A DNA stretch of 64,000 bases from Puffinus mauretanicus (lineage: Eukaryota > Chordata > Aves > Procellariiformes > Procellariidae): positions 2,232,001 to 2,296,000 of the forward strand of contig JAJKFH010003762.1 of NCBI GenBank assembly GCA_023333565.1. The letters are read 5' to 3'. This document shows positions 13,800-27,458 of the stretch, piece by piece. Made by a program: the position numbers and the translations under genes. The notes beneath the pieces are model-generated. The model made no database searches and had not been told where the DNA came from. It was given only the letters and a program-made list of their open reading frames with translations. The stretch's first letter is position 1. The number at the start of each line of letters is the position of its first letter.

Positions 13800-15012
13800 T
13801 CAGGAGGAGTCAGCATGGATTTAAGACAGGGAAATCGTCCTTCACCAGCCATTAGGATAAGATGACTGGCTTGGTGGATGAAGGGAAAGCAATGGATGTT
13901 TCAATTTTAGCAAGGCTTCTGACACTGTCTCCCATAACATCTTCATACACAAGCCGATAAAGTATGGCTTAGATAAATAGACAGTGAGGTAGACTGAAAA
14001 CTAGCTGAGCTGCCGGCCTTCAAAGATTGTAAGCAGCAGCATGAAGTCCAGTGGGAGGCCAGTCACTAGTGGTGTCCTCAGGAATCAATACTGGCACCAA
14101 TACTGATTAATATCTTCATTAATGACTTGGATAGTGTGACCAAGCGTGCCCTCAGCGTGTTTGCAGACAATACAAAATTGAGGAGGAATGGTTGATTCCA
14201 GGTAGGTGGTTGTGCTGCCATTCAGAGGGACCTCGGCAGACTGGAGAAATGGGCTGATGGCAGTCTCATGAAGTTCAGGAAAGGGAAATGCAAAGTCCTG
14301 CACCTGGGGACAGATAACCCCAGGAACCAGCCCAGGCTGTGGGCTGACTGGATGGAAAGGAGCTTGGCAGAGAAGGACCTGGGTTTCCTGGTGGACAAGT
14401 TGCCCATGAGACAGCAATGCATACTGATGGCAAAGGCAACCAATGGGATCCTGGGCTGCATGAGGCAGAGCTTGCGAGCAGGTTGAGGGAGGTGATCCTT
14501 TGCCTCTACTCAGCACTGGTGAGGTCACCCCAGGAGTGCTGTGTCCCCTTCCGGGCTCCCCAGTACAAGAGAGAGAGCGACATAGTGGAGTGAGTCCAGC
14601 GAAGGGCTGCAAAGATGACTAAGGGACTGGGAGCATCTGTCCTAGGAGGAGAGGCTGAGGGAGCGGGGACTGTTCAGACCACGGAAGAGGAGGCTCAGGG
14701 GGGGTTTCATCAATGTGTACAAATTTCTGATGGGAGGGTGTAAAGAAGAAGGAGCCAGGCTCTTCTCAGTGGTGTTCAGTGACAGGACAAGAGGCAATAG
14801 GCACAAATTGAAATTCCATCTGAACTCAACAAAATAATTCTTTATTGTGAGAGAGTTTGAATGGTGGAAAATGTTTTCCAGAATGGTTATGGAGTCTCCA
14901 CCTGTGGAGATACTGAAAACTTGACCCGATGTAGTCCTGGGCAGCCTGCTCTAGCTGACCCTGATGATCTCCAGAGGTCTCTCTTCCTACCTCAGCTATT
15001 CTGGGATTCTGT
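13800..15012 (+). mobile_element. CR1 LINE, 5'-truncated: reverse transcriptase C-terminal part and 3' UTR, degraded
   Basis: The plus strand reads, with frameshifts and stops, through CR1 ORF2 landmarks. These are HGFKTGKS, TGLVDEGKAMD, a SKAFDTVSHNI-like block, VTSGVPQGS-like and ILGPILINIFINDLDSV-like blocks, and SVFADNTKL at the place of the catalytic FADD box. There follow IQRDLGRLEKWADG, MKFRKGKCKVLHLGTDNPRN, AEKDLG and [13 protein letters not shown]. The 3' UTR follows (GGAGGCTCAGG, GACAAGAGGCAATAGGCACA, CCTGGGCAGCCTGCTCTAGCTGACCCTG). It ends near GGGATTCTGT, the usual CR1 tail. The second catalytic Asp is Asn, and the frame is broken (for example in the SFASTQHW region near 14490), so it cannot be active. 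The left boundary is approximate. It sits antisense in a TTC29 intron and is the only GC-rich kilobase here. The 175-codon minus-strand frame over it is a shadow. Confidence 0.95.
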
Positions 15013-15496
15013 AATTTTTTACTTTAGCTTTCAAAGTATTTACTTGTATTAAGATACACAGAAGATATCTTGTTTGCTTATGATAGAAAACTTTTTTGCA
15101 AGTACTAAATAACTATGTAGAGTGAAAAGGTAGTGATTCAGCAGATAATATCACTCAAAAATTGCCAAATCAACAGTGACTAGCCAATCAAAATCAGTGA
15201 GCTGAGCTTCCATCAGTGACCTCACTTTCTGATTATGGGTTCACTGTTTTATACTGTTATTCCCACAAGGCTGTTTTTTTGGAGATAAAGCTTTCAGGAC
15301 TCTAAAAGATTCTTTGTTGTCAGCAAGAAGGCATTTCTGCTTTAGTGAGATCTGGAAGTGTATTGATAGCATTTGTCTTTGAATTTCATAGGAAATAATC
15401 ACCCAGTCAAACACTTGACAATTTCTACTTTACTCTTGGGAAAATCATGGCATCCACATCAAATAAAGGAATGTGAAAGTGTTATTTTCCACCTAC

Positions 15497-15709
15497 CTTC
15501 TTTTGCCATTTTTAAAGCTTTTATTAGCGTTTTGATGGCCTGTTGGTGTTCTTTATTTTCTAGCATTTTGTCTGCTAGTAATGTATAAATTCTCCAGAGA
15601 TGCTCACACGCCAGTGAATTGTAAGTATGGCCTGTCTCATCCTTCCATGTCGAACCCTCTGTTAGCTGATAAAATGCTTCATAATGCTCAGCAGCTTTCA
15701 TGACATGAC
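15497..15709 (-). CDS. TTC29: TTC29 coding exon 5 (residues 196-267, TPR region)
   Basis: This 213-bp exon has the acceptor TACATTTTTCAG|GT and the donor GCAAAAGAAG|GTAGGT. It completes a TPR with [14 protein letters not shown] (residues 201-214). It continues through WKDETG and [20 protein letters not shown], then [20 protein letters not shown], a second TPR-like helix pair (about residues 229-266). The match to human TTC29 is close: [18 protein letters not shown] and QAIK-LIKA are shared. The frame has no interruption. The 4.8-kb intron after it carries a CR1 fragment. Confidence 0.97.
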
Positions 15710-18700
15710 CTGAAAAATGTAATTCATAATTACAATCAGTGTAATCCACAAAATTTTAAAAAGTTATTAGTCTATAACAATTTTCTCATTAGAAAGTAAG
15801 TTGCAGCCAATCATTTCACAGATTTTTCAAGAATCTTCAATATAACTTACAGATCACTGGAAAATACTGCCAAATCTCACAGTTACCAGTGATGCTGTAA
15901 TTTAAACTTATCACAATTTAAATTAGCTTTCCTTTGTAGATTCACAATGTTGGGGGTGTGTGATCCCAAGGATGCAAAGTCAGAATTTTCTAGAAAATAC
16001 ATCTATTATAGATTCATGAATATAGCATTTGTGGATCTCATATTTCAAAATCACATTATGCGTAAATAATCACAATTCAAACTGTTCCTCAAGTTTCCTT
16101 TTCCATAATGAAAAGCTGTGCTGAAAGATCTGAAATGTGGAGAATAGAGGTATTAAAACTGTGTGAAAAAAAATCTTTATTCAAATAAATTAATTGATGA
16201 AAAAAGAATTATTATGCAAAGTAATTTATTCAACACTTTTTACTAGGCCAACTCTGGTGAGTTTATGTAGTAAATTTACTGGAAGAGCATTAACCACTAA
16301 TAGTTTAATTATTGAGCCTGAAGTAATACACTTTAAGGTCTTCAAATGTAAGTTACTCAAACACCTTTAAGGCAAAGGAAAGTTTGAAGTTCAATTCATT
16401 TTAACATGCAAGTAGTTCCTCCCTCCCCTCTACCTTCAACTAGGTTTATCTCCATGTATACATGCAATCTAGGAGATTTCCACACTTTCTGGACAACGGA
16501 AATTCAAAGCCCCTTGAAAGAACAGAAAAGCTTTTCCTTATACATAATGGGTACAGAAAAACGGCTGGGAAGCAGGTAAGATGAGACCATTTACATACAA
16601 AAAAAAAAAAAGCATTCTGGTCACAGTACCTTGTTTTACAAAGAATGTTCTATAGCAGGGACAACTGTGAATGTGACGCTTCCTTCGTAAGTTTGTGTGT
16701 GTGATGGAGGAATCTTGTCCCATAGATCACAAATATACCAATTGCTATTTCTATTAAAAGCTGATACAAACCATAAACTAAGTTTGTTTAGGTGTGTTTG
16801 CAGTTTACACCTCTTCTGAAACATGATTTTTAAGGAACGATTACTGTTTTGCAGACCATTTTTACAGTGCCGTTTTTGCATTCAAATTACAAAAAGAACG
16901 AGGAAGGAGAAAAGTTGTTTCCCAATGTAGGAAAGGAAGGGAGAGAAGCTTGGAGAAGGACCTTCTTTAAGCATTCCGAGAGAAAACGAGGCTAGTTGCC
17001 CAGGCCTCCAGCCAACCTAGAGGCAGCAGAACAACTATGACAGTTTCCTCTTATTAACTTAATTTAGATTTGCCTTTTGCATATGTTACCCTTTTATTAC
17101 CATGCTTTCCACTTTGCAATATAAAACATAACACTTATCTTTATTAGAATTAAATTTATTTTCATATTAAGCTTCTCCAATGATTAAAGTGAGTTCAACT
17201 AAAATTGACAAGCACAAGAAACTTCTCTTTCAAAGAAGCAACTAATTAAATGAGTTTCACAGGCAAATCATTTTAAGGCTCTACAACCTATGATTCATGT
17301 AAGAGTCCCAGAGGACACAACAGAAAGTGCTGAAGAGTGAAGTGCCAGGTGAAAGGGGAGACAGCAAGCTTTATTCAGTTGCACTCTAGCTAGGGACAGT
17401 TATCGGACAGATGGCGCAAAACGTTGGAAAAAATCTTATTGCCAGAGTAGCTATCAGATCCTGTAAACAGACAGGAAAAGATCTATATGTTCTTTCAAAA
17501 ATATCACATACTTGACATCAGACTGAACAAACAGAAATGCAAAGTGAAATTATCATGACCAGTACAAGCTGTTTAAGGATTCCCTGACAGTAACAGGAAA
17601 GAGAGATATAGGCCTGCTAAACCCAGATGAAAACTAGTCCATTCTAAAGCGGCTTCCAATCTGAATTTGGGTTTCTGCCTATCCAGTCCAGCTAACTTCT
17701 TAGGGCAAGTCCAGCTCAGAGGTCAACAGAATTCCAGTTATCCAAGTTGCTGAATGCAGATATAAGATATTACTTGAAGAACTGGTGTTGGCTTTGTGAC
17801 AAATGATGGAAAGTTGAGTTGAAATTTAATGTTAATAGCTAGATCTAGCGTTTTATCCACTCGGATACTCACACATACAGACTCCTCCTTGGAATTCTCC
17901 CCAAAGTTTATTAATCAACTGGTTGTCCTTTTGAAAGGATATTGCCATACATTTAAGAGATCTAGTTTCACTACATGTGCAATGGATTCTTTAGAATAAT
18001 AGAGTTTGATTCATGTGTAATTCAAAAACTTCTAGTAAGAATGGGAAGCAGCAAACAAATGAATGGTATCACCTGGATACGTAATTTGAAGCTGAACACA
18101 GTCTCTGAGTTTCTCCTAAGACTCTGTAACATAATCTCTTAATGGGACACATCATTTAGGTAAATAATACGTGCAACCTTCAGAACTATTGTTTAGATTG
18201 TTAGAACTATCAGGTATGGTAATTCTTACCCATGCTTCCTCACTTGCAGTATCCCCTTGAGAAAGTTTCTGTCAGACTAGAAATTGAACTCATATATTCC
18301 ATGTACCCCGTAGTTCTTAAGAGTTGACCTAACCATAAGAGCTGTGACCTGACATCCTTTTTGCCAGATCTCAGTGAAATCTCTTTAGAAACAATCCATC
18401 TAAATCAAGCTTCAAGATACAAAAGCAATATAATATTTTTGGTAGTATTCAAATGGAACTAAATTACATTTGGCTTCACTGAACTACCAAGAAATATTAT
18501 GAAGTAAGAAGTAATACAATCTGCTCACAGAAATACCAAAAAGAAGAGCAAAAAAAAACCCCTGCTAGTTTCCTAAACGAGGGAGAGATGGAATTCCTGA
18601 CCTGAAAGCCCTTACATGGCTGGGAATTTGCTTTTTGAAGACTCTTTCAAGTAATACTAGCTATTTGGAGACCTCTCAAATTCATGGAAGGTAAATATTT

Positions 18701-19887
18701 CAGACTTTGGAATTCATTCCTCCATCAAAATAATCTGAAATCCTTTGTTCTCATCGGCAAACGACATATCAGCCTATTTCTTTAATCCATATTGTTTATG
18801 TGAACCTCAAATGCTGTGGAAAAATAATGTTTTCAGAGGGGTGGCAAGTTTATTCACTGTCATGAGTCAGTTCAGTTGGAATTGATCTGGCCAGTGCATT
18901 CCAATTTTTAAACACTGAACTACTGCAACTGTTAGGTGCAGACATAGGTAGCTGCTGTCTGAAAATCTTGAAAAACATTAAAAGAAAGTAATAAGCCAAT
19001 TACAGAACATTTCTGAGAGTATTTTTATCTCACCTGAGCAGTAACAAGGCAGAGTTTTAAATGACTTATTATCAACAGAAAGAAAAGCAGCAAAAAAAAA
19101 AGAAAGCAAAATAAGAGGAAAAACAATGAGTAAGAAAATCACTTGGAATAGTTTGTAGACATGTATCTTTTATACCTCTAGGAATCCAAACAGAAAATCC
19201 AGAAGGTGTTTCTAGGAAATCTATATTTGAAAAATCTATTTGCACAGTGTTACACAAAGCAGTATAGCTATTTTCAGTTGGCAACATTAACAGGAATTGC
19301 ATATTTCTTTTCCCACTGCTATGCAGAAATTAGCTCAGCGTATACTAAATGGAGTTTGAGAATCTCTGATATCTCTTCCCTGTTTATAAAAGGAATCAAA
19401 AACTAGAAATGTAACTCTTACAACATACATACTACCACTACTAAAATGTTATAGTTTAATGTAGCTCGGGGCATAACAAAAGAAACCCTATCAGCAATAG
19501 TTTAATCTTAAATATGGGAGGTAAACATTGTCACAATATAATTTTGGGAGTAAAGAATCAGTTTTAAACAATTATAAAAGACATTACTCTGTCACTAACA
19601 GTATCAAATTTTAGAAATTACTCTTATTTTCATAGCAACTACATATGTGTGTACAAAGATTTGTGCTACAGTTTTCACTGAGTTGCCTAGAAGTCAAAAA
19701 AATAAATCTACTCATTCAAGCAAAAGAACTCAATGTAATTTTGTAAATACTGAAGGGAAACGTTTTTACATTATCTAAAACTTCCTTTATAATTCCCCTT
19801 CCTAAAACCCACTCCAAAAGTATATATTTGTTATATCAAAATAGATATCAAACCAAAAGGGGTATATACGGAGACTACTATTTTGCC

Positions 19888-19904
19888 TTTTTTTTTTTTT
19901 TTTT
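19888..19904. repeat. Poly-T run (17 bases)
   Basis: An uninterrupted T run followed by TTAAGTAG. No associated retroposon body is recognisable on either side. Confidence 0.9.
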
Positions 19905-22900
19905 AAGTAGAAAGATTGACTAGATATTAACACAAATGGGTTTAAATGTGAAGCTGCCATAAAAGCAGGCACATAAATGTAATTCTCCCAGCCGCTATTT
20001 TGATGCACATTTTTGATTCCATGAATATTTTATGAAATGGCCCAAACTAAAGCCATATAACATTCCTGCATTACTGATGCTTGCGCCCGTAAGCTACAAA
20101 CATTAGAGGCATGATTGAGTGCATTAAAATGAACTCATTCAGCAGTGCATTGATTACTTGAAGGAGGAAAAAAAAAAAAAGAAGTTACTCCCACTTAAGA
20201 AAACAGCACACAAATCTGAAGTTTTCAATACTGAAATTAAAGATAGCAAATTTGAATAATGTGGTATTTAATAAATAAAGGCAGTGCAAAACTATCTAGA
20301 ATTCTCTATATACAGTCCTGACACTAATTAGGTGAGATGTTAATTAGGTCCACAGATTGCTTCCAGTAGTGTACAGGTAATTTAAAATGTCACAATCTGC
20401 AAAATGCAGTGACTGACCTGTTCTAGCTCCATGCCTCAGCAATACTGAGAGCAGCTAATGATTTCCTTTTCTATCAGCTCGTACGTTTACCAATGAAAAT
20501 AATGTCACAGAAATAATTGCACAAAAAAGTGACAGGTTTGTTAGGTACATTTCTTCAGCAGCACTAGTATAAGCAGAAAGCACATTTAATTCTAAATTGT
20601 AAACAATTGTTGAAGACTTTAGAAAATATTCCACTTTAGCTTAAAACAACAACCTAAACGAACAATAAAGCTTTATGTATGTTATAGTATATTTTGATCT
20701 AGAACGAGGACATCTTTTGTAATCAGTTATTTCCCTGTACAATGTGGACATAAAATCTGCTTGAAGCAACAGTTAATGGTAGCAAAAAAAGAAAAATGTT
20801 ATTACTATTTTAAAAGATATAGGCTTACTTTTCAGTTTAACTGCTTGAACTACTTGTATTATTTTTAGTTTCCTATGTTCAATTATGATAATTATGGTAG
20901 CACTATTCACACTGAAATAGTTAAGAATCTGTCACAGTTTGCAATGCGAGCCACTATCTACAGAGGTTGTTATAAGTCTTTAACAGAGATGTGTTGGGAA
21001 GTGGAACAAAAAGCTCAAAAGAATCATAAACCCAGGCTCTCATTCAGTAAATAGTTGAACCACCCTGGACTCCTGAGGCAAAATGAATTGTACAGAAGTC
21101 ACTGTGGCTGATCCCAGATGCAAGAACCTGAGTTTATGTGCCATCTGCAAAAGCAAGACAAAAATTGTGGAAGAGATTTAAGATAAAATTTTGCGGTCCC
21201 ATAACTCTACAAGGTTCCTTTAAAACACAACCAATCATCAGACAACAATCAAGGTGAGTGCTTTTAAGATAAAGGATAAAAAGTTATTTTCATTTACTAT
21301 ACATGAGCTGATAATATTTTTCTGAAAGATTTCACAGGGAGTTTTAGCAAACTGACAGAGAGAGTTCATAAGAATATTGTAATGAACATGCTGGCTCAAC
21401 ATGGGGTATTCTGACAATTTCCCCAATTTGACAATACACCAGTAGATCTCTCCCTAGAGCCTAAGCTGCTCAAGGTCAACTGAAAGCATGCCTGAGAAGT
21501 ACAAGGCTTGAGGACATAAAGGAGAAGGAAAGAGACAAAAGGAAAGTAGAGCATCACACAACCTGAGATATGGCATTGGTGGACTGAGACTGCAGTGCAA
21601 AAAGATAGCATTTTATGTCCCCTTGTCTGGGTCAAGAACTGCTAGGCTAATCCTTGGTATGGCAGTTTAGATATATTATTTCTGCTGACATGAGTTAAGC
21701 AAGTATCTGTTGTCCGAAAAGAAAAACATAACTATAGGAATCCAGTGAGTATTAGATCACATATAGTCTTGTCCTCTGAGGACCTAAATTACTTTCCTTA
21801 AAGTCAAATTCTCAAAATACACCTATACAAAACTAGAGGGCAGTGCATATTGTAGCGCCCACAGTAGGACTGTTCACAGTATATCACATCATCAACACAT
21901 TATGATATTAGAAATCCTTTAAAAAGGTGTTGCTTAAAGGGTTCTTTAAGAGACACCTCACAAGCTAGGGATAATACTACTTTCTCTGGTTGCTTGCCTG
22001 TCTGCTCTCTAATCCCTTCCCTTGCTGCTGCCAACACTACTGAACTGCAAAGAAGGAAGGGTTTCCCACAGGCAGCTGAAATGACAGCTGCTCTGGGGAT
22101 AGTTTACTGTGGACCAGCAAGAGAAAAAAACCCTGTAGTTAACTGAAGAGCACATTACCAGAAGAGGAACTGGTGTGAAAAATCTTGTTTTTACAAGAAA
22201 GCACGAAGAGTAAGTACAAGAGGAACAGGCACTGTTGTAGGGGAGATTGGAACAAATATCCTCCTCTTCCAGTTACCGCACCAGCCATTGTACCCTCAAA
22301 ATTCTGGGTTAGCTCCAGGCCTCCTTAAGTTGCTTCTGGCTCTCCATAAAATCTCTCAGATTTTCTCTAAGAGACATACAGCTATGCTCTAGACCGATTG
22401 CAACTACTCAGAGTAACTCTACAAAGAAAATCTGGTGTCAATTACGTGATTTCCCTCACACACACCTCAAAAAATATAACATATAGACATACATGAAAGA
22501 CAATAATAAATCAAAGAGTGATTTCATACTAAGTGTAACCCTTAACTCCAAAAGGTAAAAACACACCTGTAATTACTGTCTTGCTAGCTGTACTACATTA
22601 TATCACCAATTTTTCCCTTTGCTTTAGGTTTAACTGTGGAAAAAACATTCGTATTTCAGGCATTTTCACAGAAGTTTAGGTCTGAGGTGGAATCTACAAT
22701 TTCTGAAGGCTTTGCAACACTGTAATTGCACAAACTGGTTTAGCAGCATTTTGCCCACATGCAAACTTGAATAAAAAAGGTACTCTTCCAAGTTCAGTGT
22801 CCAACTTCAGCAAAAAGACCTGACAACTGAACAGGTCCCATATGAAAATTCCACTAACTTGTCTGCCCTACATTCATACTCGAATGAACAGAAAATTTTG

Positions 22901-23699
22901 GTTTACAATTAAAATTCCTTTATCTTTTCAGGTTAACATGTTTTATGAAGCAACATTTGTCAGATGCCGCCTTCTGATTTGTTTGATTATATATAAACAA
23001 ACGCTTTTTGATATATGTCAATTTTAATCTAGAGGAGAACATTGCAAACAATGTTGAACATTAAAATGGGTATGTTGTCATTCAGCTAAAGAGAATGGAA
23101 TTCTTGCTTAATGGTAACATTCAAACCTTCTTCTTTCATGTTTGTAAAGCATCAAAGTGCTTTCTACACACAAAGGCTACCCAAGACGCAAAATGTGTCC
23201 AGGAGGGTCACAATGTAAGGCTCCAGCTCTGAATAAGAGCAGGCCCACAGTCAGTGGGATGCTCACGCTTCAGGTTTCACAAATATTTCAGTGTTTATAG
23301 GCAGATATCCAAATGCAGAGAGGAGAGGGAGGTAAAAATGCATTGATGAATAGTGAAGAATGGCACACGCTTTGCAGGTCTGTTTTTCAGGGCTTGAGGG
23401 GTTTTTTAGCTCAATAGAACCAAATGAAAACAAGTTATATTACAATTTAATCTCAAAAAGTAATATGATCATTATCTTTTATATTCAGAAAGCAACACTG
23501 AAGCAGACTAGTTTCACTAAATTACTTTTTTTGCTAACTCATGTCAAATGCTTGCCTCAGTTTAAGTAATTTTTTGTAGTGATTACATGTTATTCAGATT
23601 CTACCCCACTCCCCTTACTTTTCACAGCTTCCAATAATAAATTTAGTATCAGATGCAACACTCCAGCACTGGAGCTGTTCTGTTGTGCAGATAACCTTC

Positions 23700-23778
23700 T
23701 TCAGAAGGATGCTCTGAGTAGCAGGCTGGACTAATGACCTGATGAGGTCCCTTCCAACTTGAATTATCCTATGATCCT
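23700..23778 (+). mobile_element. CR1 LINE 3' end fragment
   Basis: The segment reads GGCTGGACTAATGACCTGAT, then GAGGTCCCTTCCAACTTGAA and TTATCCTATGATCC. This is the classic CR1 3' terminus (GGACTAGATGACCT...GAGGTCCCTTCCAACC...TTCTATGATTC). Only about 80 bp is clear. The sequence just upstream (from about 23660) may belong to it but is too diverged to claim. Confidence 0.85.
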
Positions 23779-26700
23779 TTGAAGAGTAAGATGTATTTTT
23801 ATTAACAGCTTCATAATTTTTGTTTTACCCATGACTTCTACAGATTATTGATAACGGCTGAGGACATGCAACCCCATCAGCTCTCAGTCCCACTGAGAAG
23901 GCATGTCTGGACACAGTACCACCTTTATCAATTACTAAAAGGAAACGCTGCCTCCAGGAAAGTTTCTGATGACAACTGCCGGTTCAGCTGCAGTACTCCA
24001 AGACCTTGCAAAGCTTTGAAGCAAAAAAATCTGTTAGTGAGCGGGCAGCTTTGAATGAAGCTTCATCTCAGTACTACTCATTAAGCAGTAAATAATTAAA
24101 ATACTCTGGAAAAGACAGGTAAAATACAAGCAGCAATGTCAGTAATAGACATGAAAGAGAAGAGAGGGAAAAAGAATTTAAAAAACCAAAGAAATAATTC
24201 ATTTGAAGTTTTAATAAAGTTTCATTTGGAGTCTTGTTTAAAGATATATCAGACTTTAGGGATGTAACCTAATTACATTTTTATTCTAAGTTCTATTCAA
24301 AGAACTTGGACTTTGAATCTTTAACACAGATCAAACATAGTGTAATTTACTCATGGCTATCAATACTTTAAAAAGATCTCTTCATTAAATGTCATAGTCT
24401 CATGAACATGCACATAAAGCAAACAGAGAAACACTTGATACCAAAAACATTAAGAAAGAATATGATTCTTACAGAAGTGTATATAAACAATTCACTTGAG
24501 TGCTACACATCATATTCAAGTATACATAAAATGTTTTTTCTAAAATATTTCTGATATGATATCTTTCATAATTCAATGTAAACAACAGCAATACTTTTTC
24601 AGTAATTTTATGACGTATTTGGAGATGAACTTTACAAACAAATACCTAAGAACAGAAACTAATTTAAGTTCTCTTTTTTTTTTTCCACATGTCAAAACTT
24701 TTAAGGAAAACACAAATTACAGAGTTTAGAATTAGCACTATTGCACTGCAGTGAATATTTTGAAGAGCTTCTCCTTACAAAGTAAGAATACAGACCTGTC
24801 CCCAGGTGTTATATCAGAACTGAAAGATTCTCCATTTGAAGAATTAGGCTAGGAAAGTGGCAGTGACGGTGAAAGGATTAAGCAGGCTTTTGGCAAACCT
24901 TCTTACTTTTTCCTAGTGTAAAGAATATTATTACTTCCCTGTGCTTAATATTAAACCTTGATTTAAATCAACTGAAGGAAAAGAATGAAGAAAGTTTTTC
25001 ATTTTCACAGTATTTATTTTCAGAAGTGAAAATAAGAACCCTACAGAATTTTCCCTGAGTTCTCTTATTCAAAATATCTTCATTGCCTACCAACACCTTT
25101 TAAAAAATAAGAATAAAAAATAATTATATGAAGAATATTTTTAATGAACTCAACAGGTCCTTCTTGCTTTCATGTTGCGTGTTCAGAAACTTCTTTCAGA
25201 CTTTCTTAAGAATACACTAATTTGAACTGAAAACATACCTAATTTCTATAACATCAATTCAATACAGTACCTGCTAATTCAATACCAGTAACAACCCTGT
25301 AATAAGATGATGTCATTTATCAGGTAACTATAGTCTGCACTTGCATGAGGATGAGCTCAATCATTTAATAAACCTTTTAAATCTGTACTCTCCAAGAATC
25401 TATCTGGATTTATAGCTGCTTCTGTCTGCCACTGACTGACAGAGAAAAGCATCGTATCTGAAGACTTTATCTTCTAGCTATTTGCTGCTTAAACTTTTAA
25501 AATTATGCTCTACAATCAAGTTTCTCCTAGCTAACTTATGTATTCAATTCTTAAGCAACCAGAAAAAAACAATATAACTGCTTTGTGAAATAGTGTAAGT
25601 GCAGAATAACAAAGAAGAATTAGCTTTAATAGATACGATGAAAAAATCAATGACTGGAAGTGTTTTAAATGGTCAAACTGGATACGCAGAATTCCATGTC
25701 CCATTAAAGAAAGGCTTCTTTCTGTCTCTGAAGTTCTCTGTTGTGGAGACTCTTTTTAAGTATATGTCTCTACATGAATTTAGAGACAAAATTTAGCAAC
25801 AGGTATATGTAGCCAAAGATACAGGATTTGGAAACACATGAGTAAGCTTTCAGGTCTGAACTATTCCTACACTCCTTTTTCTGAAAAAGTTGTTTGGAAT
25901 AAATAATCACAACTAGGAATAAACCTTAAAAGTTGGCAATCTGGGATATGCAACCTGGGGTGAGGAGGGGATATCATGATAAACCAGTGATATTTGGTTA
26001 CTACTGGATATGGTCTGTTACATAAAGAAAAATTAAAAGAATCAAATGAAACATGCTACATGTTCTCTCCAAACAATGAACAGTACAACAAGACAATTTT
26101 TAGGTTAGTCTCCAAAGGAAACAAGCCTACGTGATCATCCCGTCCTCCAACTAGATTTGGAGTGAACTTCAACCAAATTTGGTAAGAAGCGTTAAGAAGT
26201 CTGTAGGACAGTAAGTTCCCACCACTTTTTAGAAAATTAGTAGCTTGAGGATAGACATTGATCCGAATTCCAAACAGATAGAAAGACAGACAGAATGCTG
26301 TACATATTCGAGAGGGCAGCACGCTGCTTGGTGAGCCAGCAACTAAGCACTGGCCAGTCAGCAACATGTTCACCTGTAGCTTTCAGTTTATCACAGCACA
26401 CACTGAACCTTACTATGTACAAGCATTATAGAAGCATACAGAAAATGGTATTATATAAAGACAGAACAAAATGGTGGTTCCTGCCTCAAAGGATATATAG
26501 ACTCTAAATCCCTAGAACTGTGACTCTCCTTTAGACGACTGCCATGTTTTGACTAGCCCTCAGGCTTCCTATGAAAAAAATTACATAGGCATCTGTATCT
26601 TTAAATCTCTTTTCTCTTTTTGGTCCACACTATGAAAAATCCCATTATAAAAATAAAGAGAAAGGAAACTATGAGGCTAATCTTTTATCAAAAATCACAA

Positions 26701-26943
26701 ACTTATCTGGGTATCATTTTAAACCAAAAGAAGTTGCTGACAAGAAGGAATCTCTAACACAGACACAGGGATAGATGAAACCAGAAAGGTCTTGGGTAGC
26801 TATTAGCTGGTAATTTGAGTTGCTTTTGTTCCTGAAGAGAGAAATGGGATCCATTTTAGGTTGCTTTCTTCCAGGGTCAGACCTGCGCTTGTGAATACAA
26901 CAATATGGAGACCTCTAGCTACTGGCTATACACCTTATGGTGG

Positions 26944-27458
26944 TGTCCTGTTTCTGCTGGGATAGAGTTAATTTTCTTCCTAGTGCTGTGTTTTGGATTT
27001 AGTATGAGAATAATGTTGATAACACACTGATGTTTTAGTTGTGGCTAAGTAGAGTTTACACTAGTCAAGGACTTTTCAGCTTCCCATGCTCTGCCAGGTG
27101 CACAAGAAGCTGGGAGGGAGCATAGCCAGGTCAATACCCAATTGACCAATGGGGTATTCCATACCATATGATGTCACGCTCAGTATTTAAATAGGAGGCG
27201 TGGTCCAGGAAGTAGCAATCGCTCCTTGGTTATTGGTCAGTGGGTGGTGAGCAATTGCATTGTGCATCACTTATTTTGTATATTCTACCATTATTATTAT
27301 TATTTTCCCCTCCTTTTCGGTTCTATTAAACTGTCTTTATCTCAATCCATGAATTTTACTTTTTTTTCCCCCCGATTCTCTCTCCCATCCCACTGAGGTG
27401 GGAGGAGTGAGCGAGCGGCCATGTGGTGTTTGGCTGCCTGCCGGGTTAAACCACAACA
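26944..27458 (+). mobile_element. Solo LTR of an endogenous retrovirus (TguLTR5-like), 515 bp
   Basis: The element begins TGTCCTG and ends CCACAACA, with TG...CA termini. It is flanked by a perfect 5-bp target-site duplication, GGTGG (26939-26943 and 27459-27463). Internal marks are a CACAAGAAGCTGGGAGGGAG block, TTCCATACCATATGATGTCA, a TATTTAAA box about 27183, CTATTAAACTGTCTTTATCT near the R/U5 region, and GGGAGGAGTGAGCGAGCGGC near the 3' end. It is the same family as the LTR at 41440-42034 but lacks a middle block of about 80 bp and has drifted more. The 5-bp duplication agrees with an ERVL-type or related class, though I do not assign the class firmly. No viral coding sequence is present, so it arose by recombination between two LTRs. 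The family name is from memory. Confidence 0.9.

Larger units (their letters stand above)
10684..15496 (-). other. TTC29 intron between coding exons 5 and 6
   Basis: A 4.8-kb intron bounded by the exon 5 donor and exon 6 acceptor. Its main content is a 1.2-kb plus-strand CR1 fragment at 13800-15012. A second old repeat-like piece lies at 12508-12580, and a perfect 13-bp tandem duplication at 13478-13503. The rest (10684-12350, 12620-13780, 15020-15496) is plain AT-rich sequence in which I see no gene. Confidence 0.85.

Noticed and set aside
14085..14612. The longest open frame in the window (175 codons, minus strand)
   Set aside because: It lies antisense to the CR1 reverse-transcriptase fragment and is a shadow of it.
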